A stretch of 64,000 bases of DNA from Rhizobiales bacterium 62-17. Its GTDB lineage: Bacteria; Pseudomonadota; Alphaproteobacteria; Rhizobiales; Beijerinckiaceae. Made by a program: the position numbers and the translations under genes. Shown piece by piece: positions 49,735 to 59,291 of this stretch (within the stretch, counting starts at the first letter, position 1; the number at the start of each line of letters is the position of its first letter). A model generated the notes under the pieces. It was not told where the DNA came from. It saw only the letters and a program-made list of their open reading frames with translations, and did not search any database. Location: NCBI GenBank assembly GCA_001898965.1, contig MKVW01000006.1:236882-300881 (forward strand). Direction: 5' to 3'.

Positions 49735-52700
49735 CTATGTTGCCGGCCGATCGGACAAGGCGGTCTTTTGCAGCAAACTCTGGCGGTTGCCACGTTCGAA
49801 ACGGCTCATCAGCATATAGATCAAGGGGGTCGAATAGAGCGTCAACAGTTGCGAGACGAGCAGGCCGCCAACGATGGCGATCCCCAGCGGCCGGCGCAGT
49901 TCTGAGCCCGGGCCATGGCCGAGAGCCAACGGCAGAGCGCCGAGCATGGCGGCCATCGTGGTCATGAGAATGGGGCGGAAACGCTCTCGACAGGCTTCGA
50001 TGACGGCCTCGGCGGGGGTGAGATCACGCGCGCGGCGAGCGGCGATGGCAAAATCGACCATCATGATACCGTTCTTCTTGACGATGCCGATGAGCATGAT
50101 GATGGCGATGAAGGCGACGAGGGACAGTTCCGTCTTGGTGACGTTGAGGGCCAACAAAGCGCCTAATCCCGCCGAAGGCAGGGTGGAGATGATGGTCAGC
50201 GGATGGATCAGGCTTTCGTAGAGGATGCCCAGCACGATGTAGACGCAGATCAAAGCCGCGACGATGAGCCAGATCTGGCTTTGTTGATTTTCGCGGAAGG
50301 CTTTCGCATCGCCGGCGAAATCGGCGGTGATCGTGTCGGGCAGGTGTAGGTCGGCGACCGCTTGGCGCAGCACGCGGGTGCCCTCGTCCAGCGTGACGCC
50401 GGAGGCCAGGTCATAGGTGATGGTGATCGCCGGGAAAGGCCCTTGGTGATTGACGGAAAGCGCGGTCTCGCCCCGCTGGATGCTGGCGACCGCCGAGAGC
50501 GGCACCTGGGTGTTGTTGGCGCCGGGCACATAGATGCCTGTAATGTCGCTGGGGTCGCGCTGCCGCGTCGGCGTTACCTCCAGGATGACCTTATATTGGT
50601 TGCGCTCGGTGTAGATGGTCGCGATCTGGCGCTGGCTGAAGGCATTGGACAAGGCAGCCGTGATGCTCTGAATGTTGACGCCAAGGCGCGAGGCTGCCGT
50701 CCGGTCGACGACAATATTTGCTTGCAAGCCACCGTCGTCGCGGTCGCTTTCGACATCGACCAGTTGCGGTGTGCGGCGCAATTTCTCCAGCACTTGTTCG
50801 GCAGCGCGATCGAGGGCGGGGAGATCGCTGCTCCATAGTGTAAATTGATAGGTCGAACGTCCTTGCCGCCCGCCCATGCGCACGTCCTGCTGCGCGACGA
50901 GAAAGGTTTGCATGCCGACGACACGCGCGAGTTGCGGGCGCAGTCGAGCGATCACCGCTTGCGACGACGCACTGTTTGGCCCACTCGTGCGTACCGAAAT
51001 GTTCATGCGGCCGGAGCTGACCGAACTGCCGGTGCCGATGAAGGAGGCGACGGCTTCAACAGCGGGATCGGCGCGGATGATATCGGTGACCCGCTGCTGC
51101 AAGGCGAGCGTCGCCTCGAAAGACGAATCGTCCGAAGCGCTGGTCCAGCCGGCAAGCAACCCCGTGTCATCCTGCGCGAACCAGCCTTTCGGCGTCGTGC
51201 GATAGAGATCGACGGTGAGAACGATCACCGCCAGGAAAATCAACAGTCCGGTGATCGGATAGCCCAGGGCGAAGCGCAAACTGCGCTCGTAAGCCCGCAG
51301 GATCCAGGCGAAGAAGTCCTCCATGGCCTGATCGATGCGTCCGCGCTGACCATGCACCGGCGGCATGGTGTGGGCGCAGAGCATCGGAGTGACCGTCAGC
51401 GACACGATCATCGAAACGATGATGGCGAAGGTCAGGGTCAGCGAGAATTCGCGGAACAGGCGGCCGGGAATGCCGCCCATGAACAGAAGCGGGATGAAAG
51501 CGGCGATCAGAGACACGCTGATCGAGACGATGGTGAAGCCGATCTGTCCGGTGCCGGCGAGCGCGGCCTGAAGGCGGCCCATTCCCGCTTCCATATTGCG
51601 ATGGATGTTCTCGATCATCACGATCGCATCGTCGACGACGAAGCCGACCGCCACCGTGATCGCCATCAGGGATAGATTATCGACGGAAAAGCCGCAAAAC
51701 CACATGGCGCCGAATGTGCCGGCCAGCGAGAGCGGCACGGCCACGGCGGCTGCGGCCGTGGAGGATACGCGCCGCAGAAACAGGAAGACCACCATCATCA
51801 CCAGGCCGATGGAAATGGCTAATGTCATCTGCAAATCGAGGATGGACGCGCGAATGGTGGTCGAGCGATCCGACATGATCGAGAAGTTGACGCCGGCCGG
51901 CATCCATTTGCGCAGTTCCGGCAGAACTTCCTTCACGCCCTCGATCGTATCGATGATATTGGCCGTCGCCTCCTTGGTGACATTAATGATGACGGCGGGC
52001 TGGCCATTATACCAGCCGGCGGTGCGGCTGTTGCGGACGCCGGGCGTTACGGTGGCGACGTCGCCGACCAGCACCATGCGGCCGTTCTGGGAGCGGATGG
52101 GGATACGGGCATATTCGTCGCTCGTCTCGAGCTGACCTGCCATACCCAATGTTTCCGCGCGGCCTTCGCTGTCGAAGGCGCCGAGCGGCGAGGTGACGGA
52201 AGCATTGACGATGGCGGTGCGTATATCGTCGAGGGCAATCCCCATGGCGGCGAGGCGGGCGGGATCGGCGCGGACGCGGATCGCCGGCTGTTCGGCGCCG
52301 CTGACCGTGACTTCGCCGACACCACGCACCTGCGCGATGCGCTGGGCGACCAATGTGTCGGCGACGTCATAGAGCGCCGACGACGGCAGATTGTTCGAGG
52401 TCATCGCTAAAATCAGCACCGGCCGGGACGCCGGGTTGAATTTGCGCATGCGTGGGAAGGCCGGTAGATCGGATGGCAGATTGGTTGCGGCGGCGTTGAG
52501 CGCCGCCTGGACATCGCGCGCGGCGCTTTCGATCTTCCGGTTGAGATCGAACTGAATGATGACGTTGGATGAACCAAGCGCGCTGGTCGAGGTGATCTCG
52601 CTGACGCCGGCGATCGAGCCGAGGGCACGTTCCAGAGGTGCCGCGACCGAAGAAGCCATGGTTTCAGGATCGGCGCCTGGTCGGCTGGCGGATACGACGA

Positions 52701-52842
52701 CAGTGGGAAATTCGATCGACGGCAGGCTGGCGACCGGCAGAAACGCATAAGCGACGAGGCCGGCGATCATCACGGCAGCCGCGAGCAGCGATGTTCCGAT
52801 GGGGCGGGCGATGAACAGGGCCGACGGGTTGAGGGAACTCAT
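49735..52842 (-). CDS. RND efflux pump subunit, MdtC-like
   Basis: 1035 residues from ATG 52842, which overlaps the MdtB-like stop (ATGA). The frame is open well upstream but that part reads through the MdtB gene and is spurious. It opens with NPSALFIARPIGTSLLAAAVMIAGLVAYAFLPVASLPSIEFPTV. TM4 acidic pair: VAVGFVVDDAIVMIENIHRN. TM10 region: GIVKKNGIMMVDFAI. It pairs with the MdtB-like subunit in a heterotrimeric multidrug pump, as in E. coli MdtBC (beta-lactams, bile salts, novobiocin and similar). Confidence 0.94.
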   Translation of the reverse strand: MSSLNPSALFIARPIGTSLLAAAVMIAGLVAYAFLPVASLPSIEFPTVVVSASRPGADPETMASSVAAPLERALGSIAGVSEITSTSALGSSNVIIQFDLNRKIESAARDVQAALNAAATNLPSDLPAFPRMRKFNPASRPVLILAMTSNNLPSSALYDVADTLVAQRIAQVRGVGEVTVSGAEQPAIRVRADPARLAAMGIALDDIRTAIVNASVTSPLGAFDSEGRAETLGMAGQLETSDEYARIPIRSQNGRMVLVGDVATVTPGVRNSRTAGWYNGQPAVIINVTKEATANIIDTIEGVKEVLPELRKWMPAGVNFSIMSDRSTTIRASILDLQMTLAISIGLVMMVVFLFLRRVSSTAAAAVAVPLSLAGTFGAMWFCGFSVDNLSLMAITVAVGFVVDDAIVMIENIHRNMEAGMGRLQAALAGTGQIGFTIVSISVSLIAAFIPLLFMGGIPGRLFREFSLTLTFAIIVSMIVSLTVTPMLCAHTMPPVHGQRGRIDQAMEDFFAWILRAYERSLRFALGYPITGLLIFLAVIVLTVDLYRTTPKGWFAQDDTGLLAGWTSASDDSSFEATLALQQRVTDIIRADPAVEAVASFIGTGSSVSSGRMNISVRTSGPNSASSQAVIARLRPQLARVVGMQTFLVAQQDVRMGGRQGRSTYQFTLWSSDLPALDRAAEQVLEKLRRTPQLVDVESDRDDGGLQANIVVDRTAASRLGVNIQSITAALSNAFSQRQIATIYTERNQYKVILEVTPTRQRDPSDITGIYVPGANNTQVPLSAVASIQRGETALSVNHQGPFPAITITYDLASGVTLDEGTRVLRQAVADLHLPDTITADFAGDAKAFRENQQSQIWLIVAALICVYIVLGILYESLIHPLTIISTLPSAGLGALLALNVTKTELSLVAFIAIIMLIGIVKKNGIMMVDFAIAARRARDLTPAEAVIEACRERFRPILMTTMAAMLGALPLALGHGPGSELRRPLGIAIVGGLLVSQLLTLYSTPLIYMLMSRFERGNRQSLLQKTALSDRPAT

Positions 52843-55800
52843 GGTGCGGCCTCGCCCTTGCGCGCTTCCGCGAGCGCCGTCTCTGCACTGATCTTGCGGC
52901 TGCCGCCGAGGCGCAGACGCAGGCGCTCCACCGCCAGATAAACCACGGGTGTGGTGTAAAGCGTCAGCAATTGGCTGAGCAGCAGGCCACCGATGATGGA
53001 AACGCCGAGCGGCACGCGCAATTCGCTGCCGATACCCGTGTCGATGGCCAGCGGTATGGCGCCGAGCAAAGCGGCCAAGGTGGTCATCATGATCGGGCGA
53101 AAGCGCAGCTTGCAGGCGCGCACGATCGCCTCGGTCGGCGACATCCCTTGTTCGCGCTCGGCCGAGATGGCGAAGTCGATCATCATGATCGCGTTCTTCT
53201 TGACGATGCCCATTAGGAGCACGATGCCGATCAAGGCGATCACCGAAAGGTCGTGTCCCATCAGGTTCAGCGCCAGCAAGGCACCGACACCAGCGGACGG
53301 GAGGGTCGTCAAAATCGTGAACGGATGGGCCAGGCTCTCGTAGAGCACGCCGAGCACGATGTAGATCGAGATTACCGCGGCAAGGATCAGCCACGGTTGA
53401 TTGGAGAGCGCGCGCTGGAATTCGGCCGCGTCGGCATGGAAGCTCGCCGAAATATTCGTCGGCAGATCGATGGTGCGTTGGGCGCGTTCCACCGCATTCA
53501 CCGCATCCCCGAGCGAAGCGCCTGGACGCAGGTTGAAACTGAGGGTGGAGGCCGGGAATTGATCCTGATGGGCGATCAGCAGCGGCGCCGTGGTGCGGAC
53601 GATGCGGGTGAAGCTGTCGAGCGGCACCTGCACGCCGCCGACACCGGCAACATAAAGGCGTGACAGTGACGAGGGATCGTCCTGATAAGCGGGAGCGGCC
53701 TCAAGAATGACGCGATATTGGTTGGCCTGGCCATAGATCGTCGAAATCTGTCGCTGACCGAAAGCACTGTTCAAAGTGTCGGCGATCGACTGGATGGAAA
53801 TGCCGAGACGGCCGGCTTTTTCCCGGTCGATGTCGACAAAAGCCCGCAAGCCGCCGTCCTGGCTTTCATTGGCGGGGTTGCGGATGATCGGATCGTTGCG
53901 CAGTTCGGCAAGCAGGCGCTGGCTCCAGCGGTCGACCTCGACGGGATCGGCGCCGGACAACGTATATTGATATTGCGAACGGCTGCTGCGGGTCGAAATC
54001 TGAATGTCCTGAACCGGCTCGAGATAGATATTGGCGCCGGGAACTTCGGTGACGGCGGTGCGCAGGCGCGCGGCGATTTCGGCGGCCGTGCTTGTTCTCT
54101 CGTCCTTCGGCCGCAGCACGATGGTCAGCCGGCCGGTGTTTCCTGTGGCGTTTAACGGGCCAATGCCGAGTACCGAGACGACGTCGGCGACGTCTTTGTC
54201 ATCGCGCAGCCGGCGAGCGACATTGGTCTGCAGGTCGGTCATCTCGCGGAACGAGGCGTCGGGCGCGGCTTCCAGCACGGCGCTGATCAGGCCGGTATCC
54301 TGGGTCGGAATGAAGCCCTTGGGCATCACCGCGTAGAGATAGACGGTGAGTGCCAGGGTCGCCAGCGTGATCAGAATAATCAGCGGCTGATGGTGCAGCG
54401 CGCGGTCGAGTGTGCGCTCATAGACATTCGCCATCCACTCCAGCGGTGCCTCGACCAGGCGCATGAAAGCGTTGTGCTTTTCGTTATGGCCCTCGGCCCT
54501 CAGGAGTTTGGCCGACAACATCGGTGTAATCGTCAGCGAGATGATGGCCGAGACGACGACGGCGATGGTCAGCGTCAAGGCGAATTCGCGGAACATCCGG
54601 CCGACGAGGCCGGTCATGAACAGGAGTGGAATGAAGACCGCGATAAGCGAGAAGGTCAGCGATACGACCGTGAAGCCGATCTCGCGGGCGCCGTCGAGAG
54701 CGGCGTCGAGCCGGTTCTTGCCCTGTTCGAGATTGCGGACGATGTTTTCGATCATGACGATGGCATCGTCGACGACGAAGCCGGTGCCGATCGTCAGCGC
54801 CATCAGGGACAGGTTGTCGAGGCTGAAGCCGGCCAGATACATCACGCCAAAGCTGGCGACGATCGACAGCGGCAGGGTGATGCCAGCGACGATGGTGGCG
54901 CGCATCGACCGCAGGAAGAGAAGCACCACCAGCACGACCAGGCTGATGCTCAAGACCAGGGTGAATTGCACTTCGTGAACCGAGGCGCGAATGGTCCTGG
55001 TGCGGTCCTGCACCACCGCGATTTCGACACCCGCGGGGATCAGCCGTTGCAGACGCGGCAGTTCTTGGGTGATGCGGTCGGCGGTTTCGATGATATTGGC
55101 GCCGGGCTGTTTCTGCACGTCGAGAATGACCGCCTGCCGGCCATTGAACCAGCCGCCGACGCGGACATTTTCCAGTCCATCGACCACCTGGGCGACGTCG
55201 CGCAGGATAATCGAGACATTGTTGCGCGAGGCAACGACGATGTTGCGATAAGCCTCTGCGGTGGCGATCTGGTCGTTGGCGGAAATGATCCAGGATTGCG
55301 AGGCGCCGTCGAGCGTGCCCTTCGATCCGGCGACATTGGCGTTGGCGATGGCCTGGCGCAGATCATCGATGCCGATCTTATAGGCCGCGAGCCGGGCGAG
55401 GTCGGCGCGGATGCGCACCGCCGGGCGCACACCGCCTTGAACGGAAACGAGGCCGACGCCACTGATTTCCGAGAGGCGCGGCAAGATCAGCGTATCGGCG
55501 AGATCACTCATCACGCGCAGCTCGACGCTGTCGGATACCAGGGCGATGGAGACGATCGGCGCGTCGGCCGGGTTCACTTTCGAGTAGATCGGCGGATAGG
55601 GCAGGGTTCTCGGCAGCAAAGCGGAGGAGGCGGAGATCGCCGCCTGCACGTCCTGCGATGCGGCTTCGATGTCGCGGTCGAGGTCGAACTGCAGGGTGAT
55701 CTGGCTGTAGCCGAAGGAGGATTGTGACGACATCGACACGAGGGACGGGATCTGCCCGAACAATCGTTCGAGGGGCGCCGTCACGGTCGAGGCCATCGTT

Positions 55801-55970
55801 TCCGGGTTGGCGCCCGGCAACTGGGTCTTGACGAGGATGGTCGGGAAATCGACCTGCGGCAGTGAGGACACCGGCAGGCGCGTGTAGCCGAGCAGGCCAC
55901 ACAGGAGAATGGCCACGGCCATCAGACCGGTGGCGACCGGGCGCAGAATGAATGGTGCCGATATGTTCAT
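52839..55970 (-). CDS. RND efflux pump subunit, MdtB-like
   Basis: 1043 residues. Start: MNISAPFILRPVATGLMAVAILLCGLLGYTRLPVSSLPQVDFPTI, the MdtB signature. TM4 acidic pair is in TIGTGFVVDDAIVMIENIVRN; TM10 Lys is in GIVKKNAIMMIDFAI. Both pump subunits keep the proton-relay residues, so both may be active. It lies 51 bases after the adaptor gene and overlaps the MdtC-like gene by four bases. Confidence 0.94.
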   Translation of the reverse strand: MNISAPFILRPVATGLMAVAILLCGLLGYTRLPVSSLPQVDFPTILVKTQLPGANPETMASTVTAPLERLFGQIPSLVSMSSQSSFGYSQITLQFDLDRDIEAASQDVQAAISASSALLPRTLPYPPIYSKVNPADAPIVSIALVSDSVELRVMSDLADTLILPRLSEISGVGLVSVQGGVRPAVRIRADLARLAAYKIGIDDLRQAIANANVAGSKGTLDGASQSWIISANDQIATAEAYRNIVVASRNNVSIILRDVAQVVDGLENVRVGGWFNGRQAVILDVQKQPGANIIETADRITQELPRLQRLIPAGVEIAVVQDRTRTIRASVHEVQFTLVLSISLVVLVVLLFLRSMRATIVAGITLPLSIVASFGVMYLAGFSLDNLSLMALTIGTGFVVDDAIVMIENIVRNLEQGKNRLDAALDGAREIGFTVVSLTFSLIAVFIPLLFMTGLVGRMFREFALTLTIAVVVSAIISLTITPMLSAKLLRAEGHNEKHNAFMRLVEAPLEWMANVYERTLDRALHHQPLIILITLATLALTVYLYAVMPKGFIPTQDTGLISAVLEAAPDASFREMTDLQTNVARRLRDDKDVADVVSVLGIGPLNATGNTGRLTIVLRPKDERTSTAAEIAARLRTAVTEVPGANIYLEPVQDIQISTRSSRSQYQYTLSGADPVEVDRWSQRLLAELRNDPIIRNPANESQDGGLRAFVDIDREKAGRLGISIQSIADTLNSAFGQRQISTIYGQANQYRVILEAAPAYQDDPSSLSRLYVAGVGGVQVPLDSFTRIVRTTAPLLIAHQDQFPASTLSFNLRPGASLGDAVNAVERAQRTIDLPTNISASFHADAAEFQRALSNQPWLILAAVISIYIVLGVLYESLAHPFTILTTLPSAGVGALLALNLMGHDLSVIALIGIVLLMGIVKKNAIMMIDFAISAEREQGMSPTEAIVRACKLRFRPIMMTTLAALLGAIPLAIDTGIGSELRVPLGVSIIGGLLLSQLLTLYTTPVVYLAVERLRLRLGGSRKISAETALAEARKGEAAP

Positions 55971-56021
55971 CTCACCATCATGGTGCTGTTGCCCTTAAGG
56001 CGTTGCGCTGTGTTGAAACCG

Positions 56022-57263
56022 TTAGCCGCGGCGGCCGCCGCGACGCCGTTGTTGATTTTGACTCTCCTCAGCTGCCGGTGCCGGCTGCACCTCATCGTCG
56101 GCGGTAGCTGAAACTTTCGCCTCGTCGGTCAATCGGCCGAAGCCGGTGATGACGATACGTGCCCCCGGCTCGACACCCTTTTCGATCACCGCCAGCTTTT
56201 CGTCCTGCCGGGTAACGGTTACGTCGGTCATTTTCACGGTGCTGTCGTCGCGCAGCACATAGACATAGGCGCCGCGGGGGCCACGCTGAATGGCGGCGGA
56301 AGGGGCGACCGTCACGCCGCGCAGCACGTCGATGAAGGCGCGAACGTTGACGAACTGGCCCGGCCAAAGGCGCAGGGTCGGATTGGCGAATTGCGACTTG
56401 ATGCGCACGGTGCCGGTGGCTTGATCGACCTGATTGTCGATCACTTCCACGGTGCCGGTTTCGATCACCGTCGTATTGTCGGGCTCGAGCGCTTGCAGGA
56501 CGATCTTGGCACGAGCCTGGGCGGCATTCAGGGCCCGCAACTGCTGCTGCGGCAGATTGAAGAAAATGCTCAGCGGGCGCAGTTGCGTCAGCGTGACGAC
56601 GCCGGTCTGGTCCGACGAGCGGACGATATTGCCGACGTCGACCAGACGGATACCCGTGCGCCCGTCAACCGGGGCGCGAATGGTCGTGTAATCGAGGGTG
56701 ATTTTGGCGCTGTCGATGAGAGCCTGGTCGACCCGCACCTGCGCTTCCAGCTGGGCGACGAGGGCGCGTTGCGTGTCGGCTTGCTGTTTCGAGCCGAAAT
56801 TGGTCTGCGCCAGCCGTGTGTAGCGTTCGAGGTCGAGGCGGGCATTGGCGAGCTGCGCTTCGTCCTGCGCTTTCTTGGCGACGGCCTGATCGTATTGCGC
56901 CTGATAGGTGCGCGGATCGATGCGAGCGATCACATCGCCGGCTTTCACATCCTGGCCTTCGCGGAAGGCGATTTCGGTGAGTTGTCCGTCGACCTGCGCC
57001 CGCACGGTGACGGTGTTGAGCGCCTGCACGGTGCCGACCGCGTCGGCCGTGACCGGAACATCGTCGGTCTTCACGCGGGTGACGAGGACCGGGATCGGCT
57101 GGCCACTCTGGCCGCCCCAACCGCCGCGTCCGCTATTGGCGGCCTGCTGCGCGCGCTGAGGGAGCCAGCCGCCGAGCGGCGACGGCAATTGGATCCAGCG
57201 GGTGAAATGGGCGTAGACAAGCACGGCAAGAAGGGCGACCGCGATGACAATCAGCCGTTTCAT
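56022..57263 (-). CDS. RND efflux periplasmic adaptor, MdtA-like
   Basis: 413 residues from ATG 57263, overlapping the NodT stop (ATGA). N-terminal anchor MKRLIVIAVALLAVLVYAHF, not a lipobox, then a Gly-rich linker (RGGWGGQSGQPIP). Lipoyl halves: VRAQVDGQLTEIAFREGQDVKAGDVIARI and TTIRAPVDGRTGIRLVDVGNIVR; between them an alpha-hairpin (AKKAQDEAQLANARLDLERYTRL). The beta-barrel and membrane-proximal domain end in a low-complexity tail (ESQNQQRRRGGRRG). It joins the MdtBC-like pump with the NodT-type channel. Confidence 0.94.
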   Translation of the reverse strand: MKRLIVIAVALLAVLVYAHFTRWIQLPSPLGGWLPQRAQQAANSGRGGWGGQSGQPIPVLVTRVKTDDVPVTADAVGTVQALNTVTVRAQVDGQLTEIAFREGQDVKAGDVIARIDPRTYQAQYDQAVAKKAQDEAQLANARLDLERYTRLAQTNFGSKQQADTQRALVAQLEAQVRVDQALIDSAKITLDYTTIRAPVDGRTGIRLVDVGNIVRSSDQTGVVTLTQLRPLSIFFNLPQQQLRALNAAQARAKIVLQALEPDNTTVIETGTVEVIDNQVDQATGTVRIKSQFANPTLRLWPGQFVNVRAFIDVLRGVTVAPSAAIQRGPRGAYVYVLRDDSTVKMTDVTVTRQDEKLAVIEKGVEPGARIVITGFGRLTDEAKVSATADDEVQPAPAAEESQNQQRRRGGRRG

Positions 57264-58768
57264 GGCGTGGCCTCCGCCGGAAGCGAGGCAGGGACGGTGA
57301 TCGCAGGATCCGCGGCAAGCATGGGATCGACATATTCACGGGTGAAGCCGCCGCCAAGGGCCTGATAGAGGCTGACGATGGCGAGCAGGCGCTGATAGCG
57401 TACCAAGGTCAGCGCATCTTGGGCCGAGAACAGATTGGTCTGAGTGTTGAGCAAGATCACGATGTCGATGACGCCTTCGTTCAAACGCTGTTGGCTGATG
57501 TCGTAAGCGCGTCGGGCCGCAGTCACCGCCATAGCCTGCAGACGTTCCTGCTCGGCATATTTGCGCACGGCGATCAGGGCGTTTTCGACGTCGGTCAGCG
57601 CGCTGACGATAGCCTTGCGATAGTTGGCCAGCAATTCGTTGCGTTGCCCGCGTCGCGCGTCGAGCTGGCCTTGCAGATTGTAGCCATCGAAGATCGGTTG
57701 GGTCAGGCTGTCGGCAACCGACAAGGCGAGGGCATCGGCGCGCAGCAAGTTCTTAAGTGCAGCACTGGCAAGGCTGGCGTTGCCCGTCAAAGTGATCGTC
57801 GGCAGAAAGGCAGCGCGAGCGGCGACGATATTGGCTTCTCCCGCCAGAAGGCGCGCCTCGGAGGCGGCAATGTCGGGGCGGCGCAGCAGCAATTGGGAGG
57901 GCAGCCCGGGCTTCACCTGGGGCAGGGCCAAGGCGCTGAGCCGGCCGCCTTTGACGGTGATGCTTTCGGGCGTGCGGCCGAGCAAAGCCGCAACGACATT
58001 CTTCTGCTGTTGGGCCTGGCGCTCCAGCACCGGAATGTTGACGCGCAGATTGGCGAGCACGCTTTCCTGCTGCGCGACGTCCAGCGCCGTGCCGGTGCCG
58101 ACATCGACCCGGGCGCGAATAGCGTTGAGTACCCGCTCGGCGGCGCGGATATTATCGCGCGCATAAAGCAGACGGTCTTGCGCGACGAGAACCTGGAAAT
58201 AGGCATTGGCCAAGGTGGCGAGGGTCGTCACGACCAAAGTGTCATAGTCGAAGCGGCTTGCGACCGCGCCGATGCGTCCGGCCTCGGCCAGAGAGGCGTT
58301 GCGTCCCCAAAAATCGATCACATAGCTGGCTGAAAGGCCGATGTTGAAATTGCTGTTGTAGTTGGGCGTGAAGGGGCCGGAGGAGGCGCCCAAAGTGCCG
58401 GGCGAGCGGCTGCGTGAGGCGCTCTGGCTGGCATTGATCTGCGGATAAAGAGCGGCGCCAGCGATCATCATCTGGGCTTCCGCCTGCGCGAAGCGGGCGA
58501 GGGCGGCGCCGAGATCGAGATTGCCGTCCAAAGTCATGGAACCAAGTTCGGTCAGTTCCCTCGAGCCGAAGGCGGCGAGCCAATCCTGGCTGACGGCCTT
58601 GGCGGATCGGCCCGGGGCTTCACGATAGCGCCCCGCAAGCTCGGGCCCTGCGGCGCCGATGCGTTCCGAATCGAGCGCACAGCCGGAAACCAAAGATGCC
58701 GCCAGCATGATCGTCCCCGCGGGGCGCACGCGCCGTTGGGTCAAGGAACTAATGAATCGCCACACCAC
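57260..58768 (-). CDS. Outer-membrane efflux lipoprotein, NodT/OprM family
   Basis: 502 residues if started at GTG 58768 (AGG about five bases upstream; a second GTG at 58765); longer in-frame extensions to 58912 lack a signal-peptide start. Signal with lipobox LVSGC (GTIMLAASLVSGCALDSE). The body is the TolC-like helix-strand repeat, with paired segments such as NLDLGAALARFAQAEAQM and LRRPDIAASEARLLAGEANIVAARAAF. It forms the outer-membrane trimeric duct for this operon and may also serve the AcrAB-type pump, which has no channel of its own here. Confidence 0.9.
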   Translation of the reverse strand: MVWRFISSLTQRRVRPAGTIMLAASLVSGCALDSERIGAAGPELAGRYREAPGRSAKAVSQDWLAAFGSRELTELGSMTLDGNLDLGAALARFAQAEAQMMIAGAALYPQINASQSASRSRSPGTLGASSGPFTPNYNSNFNIGLSASYVIDFWGRNASLAEAGRIGAVASRFDYDTLVVTTLATLANAYFQVLVAQDRLLYARDNIRAAERVLNAIRARVDVGTGTALDVAQQESVLANLRVNIPVLERQAQQQKNVVAALLGRTPESITVKGGRLSALALPQVKPGLPSQLLLRRPDIAASEARLLAGEANIVAARAAFLPTITLTGNASLASAALKNLLRADALALSVADSLTQPIFDGYNLQGQLDARRGQRNELLANYRKAIVSALTDVENALIAVRKYAEQERLQAMAVTAARRAYDISQQRLNEGVIDIVILLNTQTNLFSAQDALTLVRYQRLLAIVSLYQALGGGFTREYVDPMLAADPAITVPASLPAEATP

Positions 58769-59113
58769 GCTAACCTGCCGTCTTGGCCTAACCTGTTGTC
58801 TTGGACCGTCTATGCCTGCGTCGAACGCCCTGTTCGATTCCGGGTGCAGCGATTTCATACTTAACGGAAGCGAACATGACGGGAAACTGATCGGAGCTTC
58901 GTCCGCCGACAAGTTACAAGTTGGTCATCCACGATCCGATCGATCACATCGCGTCTTCCAGATCACGATTGTGACATTCCCGCCACACGGCACAGGGGAT
59001 TTTCCGGGGCGCCATGCCCCGGCAAGCCCCTCGGTAAGTCTGCGGTGCGCCCGTAGCGCCGCGTCTGGCTGGAGAATGTCCTTGTTTCGCAGGGGCCTAA
59101 ATCTCGGATTCTA
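58769..59113. other. Intergenic stretch upstream of NodT operon and siderophore receptor
   Basis: About 345 bases without a convincing gene. A + strand open frame across 58659-59129 has no ribosome site and no family pattern, and overlaps the NodT 5' end. The leftward NodT promoter should lie here; no clear -35/-10 pair was chosen. The iron-box region begins at 59114. Confidence 0.55.
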
Positions 59114-59171
59114 TTTAGAAGAATTATAAAAAGCTTATTTCCAACACATTCTAATTTAGAACAAGAATAAA
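59114..59171 (+). promoter_or_regulatory. Irr/ICE-like iron boxes upstream of the siderophore receptor
   Basis: At 59114-59130 lies TTTAGAA-GAA-TTATAAA, which differs at one base from the rhizobial Irr (ICE) consensus TTTAGAA-N3-TTCTAAA. At 59149-59161 lies TTCTAATTTAGAA, a near-palindrome of the same half-sites. A third half-site TTCTAAA is at 59265-59271 beside the ribosome site. Irr controls iron-responsive genes in Hyphomicrobiales, so iron- or heme-responsive control is expected. Confidence 0.65.
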
Positions 59172-59191
59172 TCCGATCGCATGCCGCTCGA

Positions 59192-59220
59192 TTGACAGTA
59201 AATCCTGACTCAAACTAGGT
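59192..59220 (+). promoter_or_regulatory. Candidate promoter of the siderophore receptor gene
   Basis: TTGACA at 59192-59197 and a weak -10 (CTAGGT) at 59215-59220 are separated by 17 bases, about 70 bases before the receptor ATG and just downstream of the iron boxes. Confidence 0.45.
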
Positions 59221-59291
59221 CGAATTACGTCAAAATTACGAAAACCCTAGTGTTTTTGTTTCGATTCTAAAGTCTGGAGGCATGAAAAACG

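Noticed and set aside
52843..53394. N-terminal extension of the MdtC-like protein to 1219 residues
   Set aside because: The extra part reads through the MdtB-like gene out of frame; ATG 52842 with the ATGA overlap and the normal family start fits.
54390..55727. 445-codon + strand open frame opposite the MdtB-like gene
   Set aside because: Composition (Asp/Gly/His/Arg-rich) is typical of an antisense frame of an RND pump.
58659..59129. 156-codon + strand frame between NodT and the receptor
   Set aside because: Lacks a ribosome site, overlaps the NodT signal region and has no family pattern.
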